A stretch of 20,633 bases of DNA from BNXB01 sp031548005 (lineage in GTDB: Bacteria; Bacteroidota; Bacteroidia; Bacteroidales; Azobacteroidaceae): assembly GCA_031548005.1 (NCBI GenBank), contig JAVBRK010000040.1, positions 1 through 20,633 on the forward strand, written 5' to 3'. A program made the translations under genes and the position numbers. Numbering within the stretch: the stretch's first letter is position 1; every line of letters starts with the position of its first letter. The notes beneath the pieces were generated by a model. It was not told the origin of the DNA. It was given only the letters and a program-made list of their open reading frames with translations, and did no database searches. Of this stretch, positions 15,957 through 20,633 are shown piece by piece.

Positions 15957-16679
15957 ATGGGTATAGCGGAAGAATCGACTTTTCACCGAACGGAATTACT
16001 ATTGGGCGATAATTGTATGGAACATTTGTTTCGTACAAGGGTGATTATTTTCGGAATCGGAGGGGTGGGGAGCTGGTGTGCTGAGGCTTTGGTGCGGACC
16101 GGGATCGGACACCTGACCATTGTGGACTCGGACACGGTTTGTTTCTCAAATGCCAACCGGCAGTTGCATGCCACTTCGGAGACCGTCGGGCTCCTGAAAA
16201 CAGAGGTCATGAAAAAACGCCTGGAAGAGATCAATCCCCAGGCCTCGATCCTGGCTCTGGACCAGCGATATAATGAAGAGACTTCAGCTTCTTTCAACCT
16301 GGACTCATATGATTATATTATCGATGCCATCGATAGCCTGAGTTGTAAGATCCACCTGATCCAATCGGCTACCCGGACCAATGCCGTATTTTTTTCTTCG
16401 ATGGGGGCAGCTCTTAAAATGGATGTTTCCCGCATTAAAACGGCCGAATTCTGGAAAACTTACGGGTGCCCGCTGGCAGCAGCGTTGCGCAGAAGACTCC
16501 GGAAAGAAGGAATGCCTTCAAAAAAGTTTACCGTCGTGTTCAGCGATGAATTATTGGAAAATCAAACGAAAGGTGACGCGAATGGAACAGTTGTACACGT
16601 CACTGCTTCGTTCGGGCTTACATTAGCAGGCCTGGTTATTCAGAATGTGTTCAATAAAACTCGTTCTTCAATTGTTTAA
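15957..16679 (+). CDS. tcdA: tRNA threonylcarbamoyladenosine dehydratase (TcdA/CsdL)
   Basis: This 240-residue member of the ThiF/MoeB/E1-like superfamily uses ATP to cyclise the t6A37 base of ANN-decoding tRNAs to ct6A. The ATP-binding Rossmann core has FGIGGVGSW (residues 32-40), acidic D57 in VDSDTV and arginine R68 in NANRQL, followed by YDYIIDAIDS. The protein is about 30 residues shorter than E. coli TcdA and has no rhodanese or MPN extension, which separates it from MoeB and ThiF fusions. The ATG at 15957 starts one codon run before FHRTELLLG, the usual family N-terminus. It is a single plus-strand gene among minus-strand ones, and its last 29 bp overlap the flavodoxin gene tail to tail. 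Confidence 0.92.
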   Translation: MGIAEESTFHRTELLLGDNCMEHLFRTRVIIFGIGGVGSWCAEALVRTGIGHLTIVDSDTVCFSNANRQLHATSETVGLLKTEVMKKRLEEINPQASILALDQRYNEETSASFNLDSYDYIIDAIDSLSCKIHLIQSATRTNAVFFSSMGAALKMDVSRIKTAEFWKTYGCPLAAALRRRLRKEGMPSKKFTVVFSDELLENQTKGDANGTVVHVTASFGLTLAGLVIQNVFNKTRSSIV

Positions 16680-17157
16680 CCCAATTTGTAATTCGTTGTT
16701 CCGTCAGATCGTCCTGATTTTCCGAATCGATCACTAATCCCTGGAATTTTCCGTCTTTCAACGCTCCGGATTGCTTGAAAGAATAGCTTTCGGTCGATGT
16801 ATATCCGATGATTTCCGCACCGCAACGGGTAAAAATCCCGGCTAAAATTCCAATGCCGTCCGCAAAATTTTCAGGATAGCTTTTCTGGTCGCCCAATCCG
16901 AAGATTGCCACTCGTTTTTGAAGAAGCTTCAGCGATTCTATCTCAGGAACTAACTCGTCCCAATAAAAAGGTAATTCCCCGTCGAACCAGGTAGAAGTTC
17001 CCAGAATCAGGTTGTTATATTTTTCGAAGTCTTTACTCCAGGCTTTTTCCACCGGAATAATTTCAATTTTTTCTTTTCCGATCGCTTCTGTGATAGATGC
17101 TGCGATTTTGGATGTTTTGACGGTTTCCGTACTGTAAAATAGGCCGATTTTTTTCAT
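16651..17157 (-). CDS. Flavodoxin
   Basis: This 168-residue protein is a long-chain flavodoxin, a cytoplasmic FMN carrier for low-potential electrons. The phosphate loop is YSTETVKTS (residues 8-16). The loops around the isoalloxazine ring are LGTSTWFDGELP (52-63, W57) and FGLGDQKSYPENF (86-98, Y94). The segment after residue 112, including GYTSTESYSFKQS, is the insertion of long-chain forms. It starts 3 nt after the stop of the fused E1 gene, so it is almost certainly on the same transcript as the branched-chain dehydrogenase. Its stop codon lies inside the convergent tcdA gene. Partner enzymes are not shown by the sequence; pyruvate or 2-oxoacid:flavodoxin oxidoreductases are common ones in anaerobes. 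Confidence 0.92.
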   Translation of the reverse strand: MKKIGLFYSTETVKTSKIAASITEAIGKEKIEIIPVEKAWSKDFEKYNNLILGTSTWFDGELPFYWDELVPEIESLKLLQKRVAIFGLGDQKSYPENFADGIGILAGIFTRCGAEIIGYTSTESYSFKQSGALKDGKFQGLVIDSENQDDLTEQRITNWVKQLKNEFY

Positions 17158-17160
17158 TTT

Positions 17161-19194
17161 TCAGTATCTTAAAAGTTCTTTTGTTGCATTGTAAATTTTT
17201 TCTTCGTTCGGCAGGGTGGCCTGTTCCAGATTTTTATGAAAACCAACCGGCGTGAAAGTAGAGCCGACCCGTCTTACCGGAGCATCCAGGTACCGGAACA
17301 TTTCGTTGCCGACAATAGCCGCAATTTCACCGCCGAAACCGCCGAAGACTTTGTCTTCATGAACGACGAGCACCTTCCCTGTTTTCCGGACTGAATCGAA
17401 AATAGTTTCTTTATCGAGCGGAATCAATGACCGGATATCGATCACTTCGACCTGTTCGCCGCTTTCTTTGAAAATCCGGTCGGCAACAGCCAGACTCAGA
17501 TGTGTCGTGTTCCCGTAAGTGACGATGGTCAGGTCAGAACCTTCCCTGCGGATCCGGGCTTTCCCGAAAGGAACTTCGAAGTCGTCGGGAACAGTAGTCG
17601 ATGCTGCTTCGGAATTGTATTGCGCTTTGGGTTCGATGTAGAGGGTAAAACCCGGTGAGCGCATGCTGGTGCGTAATAAGCCTGCCGCATCGTCGGCGAA
17701 AGAAGGATATACGATCCGGGCTCCCGGAAGTGTAGCTAAGGCTCCTTCTATGGTTTGGGAATGATATAACCCTCCTCCGATATAGCCTCCTGAGGCTAAC
17801 CGCAGGGTAATATTCGGGACGAATTTCCCGTTGTTGCGCCAGTATTCGTGCGTACATTCAACGTATTGCTCTACTGCGGGCCAAAAGTAATCGGCGAATT
17901 CAGCGCCCTCGATCACAATCCTGATTTTTGGGTCCAGGCGACTCATACCATTGGCAGTGCCGACAATGTAGTCTTCTGCGATCGGGGCGTTGAAAACACG
18001 TTTATCTCCAAATTCCTGTTGCATTCCTTTCGTAACGTTAAAAACACCTCCTTTCTCTTTATTTGCGACGTCCTGTCCCCAGAGAAACGTATCCGGATTG
18101 TGCCGGAACTCTGCTTTCAGGGTGTTGTTGATGGCATTCACCATTGTTATCTTTTCTCCTTCCTGCCGGTGTGTACCATCGGTGTATTTTTTCGGCTGGT
18201 AGGCTTCCGGCAGCACAAAATCATAAATGCTCTCTGAAACCGGATCCGGAGCGGCTAATGCCTTGCGATTGGCTGTTTTCAGATCGTTCCGGGCTGTATT
18301 TTCGATTTCTTGTACCTCTTCTTCTGTGAGTCGTTTATAGCGGATCAGCATCCGGCGGAATTTTTCCAGCGGATCGGCGGCTTTTACATAAGCCAGTTCG
18401 TTTTCGTCCCGGTAAAGTGTGTGCTTATCGGAATTAGAGTGAGACCCGATCCGGACGCAATTAGCTTGTACAATGGCTGGATTCCGTGTTTCGATCGAGT
18501 ATTCGCGGGCGGCAGTCATGGCATTCATGGAATCGAAAACGTCCTTCCCATTGCAGTGGAAGATTTTAAGATTTCTGAAGCCTGAAAAATTATCGGCCAC
18601 TTTCCTGTTGGCGGTTTGCTCGTGTTTGGGTACGGAAATTCCGTATCCGTTGTCCTGAATGACGAAGACTACAGGCAATTGTTCTGTGCTTGCTCCATTG
18701 ATAGCTTCGTAGACAAATCCCTCCGAGGTGGAGGCTTCTCCGAATGAGCAGTAGACCACTCCGTTTTTTTTGTAGTAAACCATCGCCCGGGCCAGTCCGG
18801 CAGCATGCAAAGCCTGGGTGGCGGTTGCCGATGATATATTGTGTATATTCAGTTCTGTTTTGGCAAAATGGTTCGACATATGCCGTCCCCCACTGGTTGG
18901 GTCGGTTGCTTTTGAAATTCCGTTCAAAATGATTTCTTCGGCCGTCATTCCGGCAGACAGTGCGGTGAGCAAGTCGCGGTAATACGGAAACAGGTGGTCT
19001 TCGCCCGGTTTGAAAACCTGTCCGAGTGCGAGTTGGATTCCATCGTGTCCGGCATAGGGAGCGTGGAACGACCATCCGAGCGATTGCAGCAGGTAAGCCG
19101 GCGCTTTATCGTCGATGGCCCGGCCGAGCACCATCAGGTAATACCACTTTTTCAAGAGTTCTTTCTCTGTCGTTTTTATATCGTATTTTTTCAT
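17161..19194 (-). CDS. Branched-chain 2-oxoacid dehydrogenase E1, fused alpha and beta subunits
   Basis: This 677-residue thiamine-diphosphate enzyme decarboxylates 2-oxoacids and transfers the acyl group to the lipoyl arm of E2. Residues 1 to about 330 are the alpha part and about 348-677 the beta part, joined by a short linker. The alpha part has AGHDGIQLALG (48-58) and RIGSHSNSDKHTLYR (248-262). That second stretch is the loop that reads RIGHHSTSDD in branched-chain E1 alpha, which favours branched-chain substrates over pyruvate. The thiamine motif reads FGEASTSEG (151-159) to DNGYGIS (181-187), not the textbook GDG to NN. The beta part has GQDVANKEKGGVF (373-385), EGAEFADYFWPA and YIGGGLYHSQ. 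The downstream flavodoxin begins 3 nt later and the upstream E2 ends 8 nt before. Substrate preference is inferred. Confidence 0.92.
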   Translation of the reverse strand: MKKYDIKTTEKELLKKWYYLMVLGRAIDDKAPAYLLQSLGWSFHAPYAGHDGIQLALGQVFKPGEDHLFPYYRDLLTALSAGMTAEEIILNGISKATDPTSGGRHMSNHFAKTELNIHNISSATATQALHAAGLARAMVYYKKNGVVYCSFGEASTSEGFVYEAINGASTEQLPVVFVIQDNGYGISVPKHEQTANRKVADNFSGFRNLKIFHCNGKDVFDSMNAMTAAREYSIETRNPAIVQANCVRIGSHSNSDKHTLYRDENELAYVKAADPLEKFRRMLIRYKRLTEEEVQEIENTARNDLKTANRKALAAPDPVSESIYDFVLPEAYQPKKYTDGTHRQEGEKITMVNAINNTLKAEFRHNPDTFLWGQDVANKEKGGVFNVTKGMQQEFGDKRVFNAPIAEDYIVGTANGMSRLDPKIRIVIEGAEFADYFWPAVEQYVECTHEYWRNNGKFVPNITLRLASGGYIGGGLYHSQTIEGALATLPGARIVYPSFADDAAGLLRTSMRSPGFTLYIEPKAQYNSEAASTTVPDDFEVPFGKARIRREGSDLTIVTYGNTTHLSLAVADRIFKESGEQVEVIDIRSLIPLDKETIFDSVRKTGKVLVVHEDKVFGGFGGEIAAIVGNEMFRYLDAPVRRVGSTFTPVGFHKNLEQATLPNEEKIYNATKELLRY

Positions 19195-19202
19195 TTCGAT
19201 GC

Positions 19203-20528
19203 TTATTTTTGTGGTTCGTAATTTTCCAGATAGTCCGCGATTTTTCTCAGAAAATTGCCTCCCAGAGCACCATCGATGATCCGGTGGTCGTAAGATAATG
19301 ACAGGTATACCTTATGGCGGATGGCGATCATGTCGCCCTCGGGTGTTTCGATGACTGATGGACGTTTCTCCACTAATCCAACCCCTAAAATCGCTACCTG
19401 GGGCTGGTTGATGATTGGCATTCCGAAAAGGCTGCCGTTACTGCCCAGGTTGGTGATCGTAAATGTCCCTCCTTCGATGTCGGCGGTGGTCAGTTTGTTA
19501 TTTCTGGCTTTGGCTGCTAGCGAATGGATACTGGCTGCCAGCCCGTCGACATTCAGTTTGTCGGCATGGTGAATGACCGGAGTTACCAGATTTCCGTTGT
19601 CTAACGATACAGCGATCGAAAGGTTGATATTTTTTTTCAGGATCATTTTATATCCGTCAACAGAAGCATTGACCTGTGGAAAATCTTTCAGCGCCCGGGC
19701 GGTTGCTTCGGCAATCATCGGCATGAAGGTCAGTTTGATTCCTTCTCGTTTGAAAAATTCTTCCTTGACCGAATCGCGCCAGCGCGCCAGTTTGGTCACA
19801 TCGGCCTCCACGACTGTGGTTACATGCGGAGAGGTTTTTTTAGACATCACCATGTGGTCGGCGATCAGCTTGCGAACAGGATCCATGTCTTTGACCACCA
19901 CATCCTGTCCACCGGGAAATTCGAATACAGGAGTGTTTACCTCCAGTTTTGCACCTTTTCCGGAAGGCGCTGGAGCCGTGCTCTCCGGACGAATAGTTTC
20001 TTTCGTTACCACCGGTTGTTGGGTGGACTTCCCGGATTGTACATATCTTTCAATGTCCTTTTTGCTGACACGTCCCTGATAGCCTGTGCCCGGAATCCGG
20101 TCCAGATCTGCTGTTGCAATCTGGGCTTCTTGCGCCATTCGTAGAACTGCCGGGGAGTACCATTTCTCCGGCGTCTTATCTTCTGTCTTTTCTTTCTTCT
20201 TTTCAGCAGGCTGAGGCTGAGGTTCCGGATCTTTATTCTCCTGTACAGGAGCTTCCGTACTGCTTTTTTCTTCGCCTTCACTTTCCCCTCCCGTATCCAC
20301 AATTGCAATGATGGTGCCTACGGGAGCCGTTTCTCCTTCTGCAATGAGGATTTCAATGACTGTTCCACTTACCGGAGAGGGAATTTCGGCGCTGACTTTG
20401 GCTGTATTGACTTCCAGAAGAATATCGTCTTCTTCGATCTTATCGCCGGCTTTTACATTCCATGCGATAATGGTTCCTTCTGTAATACTTTCACCCAGTT
20501 TGGGCATTTTTATTTCGAATCTGGACAT
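19203..20528 (-). CDS. Dihydrolipoamide acyltransferase (E2) of the 2-oxoacid dehydrogenase complex
   Basis: This 441-residue E2 forms the core of the complex and transfers acyl groups from the lipoyl arm to CoA. Domains in order: one lipoyl domain (1-78) with K44 in EVNTAKVSAEIPSPV; a charged Pro/Glu/Lys linker (about 80-120); a peripheral subunit-binding domain (123-163, WYSPAVLRMAQEAQI to GRVSKKDIERYV); a second linker; and the catalytic domain (about 212-441) ending in SYDHRIIDG (412-420, H415 and D419). The residue before the lipoyl lysine is Ala, where Asp is usual. Start is placed at ATG 20528 (MSRFEIKMPKLG), where homology begins; the ATG at 20558 adds ten hydrophobic residues and lies inside an inverted repeat. 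No E3 gene is in the window. Confidence 0.94.
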   Translation of the reverse strand: MSRFEIKMPKLGESITEGTIIAWNVKAGDKIEEDDILLEVNTAKVSAEIPSPVSGTVIEILIAEGETAPVGTIIAIVDTGGESEGEEKSSTEAPVQENKDPEPQPQPAEKKKEKTEDKTPEKWYSPAVLRMAQEAQIATADLDRIPGTGYQGRVSKKDIERYVQSGKSTQQPVVTKETIRPESTAPAPSGKGAKLEVNTPVFEFPGGQDVVVKDMDPVRKLIADHMVMSKKTSPHVTTVVEADVTKLARWRDSVKEEFFKREGIKLTFMPMIAEATARALKDFPQVNASVDGYKMILKKNINLSIAVSLDNGNLVTPVIHHADKLNVDGLAASIHSLAAKARNNKLTTADIEGGTFTITNLGSNGSLFGMPIINQPQVAILGVGLVEKRPSVIETPEGDMIAIRHKVYLSLSYDHRIIDGALGGNFLRKIADYLENYEPQK

Positions 20529-20530
20529 GC

Positions 20531-20574
20531 TTTTATTTAGAATAATTATAATTAACAAATCTTTCTAAATAAAA
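20531..20574 (-). promoter_or_regulatory. Inverted repeat in the leader of the E2-E1-flavodoxin group
   Basis: TTTTATTTAGAA at 20531-20542 and its exact reverse complement at 20563-20574 form a 12-bp perfect inverted repeat around 20 nt. It begins 2 nt upstream of the E2 start codon, so it would cover the ribosome-binding region in RNA or serve as an operator in DNA. The remaining bases to the window edge are AT-rich with no exact TAnnTTTG match. Confidence 0.4.
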
Positions 20575-20633
20575 CAAGATTCCGGGAGGAAAGTTCAAAA
20601 TCAGTATTTATATATCCAGAGATTGGAAATATA

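Noticed and set aside
20529..20558. A longer N-terminus for E2
   Set aside because: Ten hydrophobic residues before the classic lipoyl-domain start, lying inside an AT-rich inverted repeat; E2 proteins are cytoplasmic and do not need them.

Overview
The window looks like a chromosomal, housekeeping stretch from a Bacteroidales-type bacterium (phylum Bacteroidota). The evidence is protein style (a GyrB ending in 'YANIDA', a fused alpha/beta branched-chain 2-oxoacid dehydrogenase E1, an exported GH92 mannosidase, a single-chain GcvP). In addition, five intergenic regions carry exact matches to the Bacteroides -7 promoter element TAnnTTTG. Genus cannot be fixed from the sequence alone. No mobile element, CRISPR array, rRNA or tRNA was seen.

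Layout. (1) 1-1708: an AT-rich leader and promoter drive plus-strand gdhA (NADP-type glutamate dehydrogenase), which converges on gyrB across a 21-bp perfect palindrome. (2) 1714-8557, all minus strand, read right to left: a metallo-beta-lactamase-fold hydrolase, gcvP, ferritin, a small exported Spy-like protein, then gyrB with its own promoter. (3) 8577-11547: a tight minus-strand group dapA, gamma-carbonic anhydrase, DUF3298-type lipoprotein, rsmG, running on into the hydrolase and gcvP with gaps of 30 nt or less. (4) 11687-15820: a lipoprotein sugar isomerase/epimerase-like protein, a GH92 alpha-mannosidase and aquaporin Z. (5) 15957-16679: plus-strand tcdA, divergent from the isomerase and overlapping the 3' end of the next minus-strand gene. 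(6) 16651-20528: branched-chain oxoacid dehydrogenase E2, fused E1 and a flavodoxin, separated by 8 and 3 nt.

How the genes fit together. Amino-acid metabolism dominates: glutamate synthesis or breakdown (gdhA), lysine/diaminopimelate entry (dapA), glycine cleavage (gcvP) and branched-chain oxoacid oxidation (E1/E2). GcvP and E2 both belong to lipoate-dependent systems, but no gcvH, gcvT, E3 or lipoate ligase lies inside the window. The GH92/isomerase pair suggests release and handling of mannose-type sugars outside the cytoplasm, but there is no SusC/SusD pair beside it.

No clearly new biological system is evident. The points most worth a second look are a dispersed family of imperfect palindromes at gene ends, non-canonical cofactor motifs in E1 and E2, a flavodoxin tied to the dehydrogenase genes, an inverted repeat in the E2 leader, and back-to-back promoters between the isomerase and tcdA.
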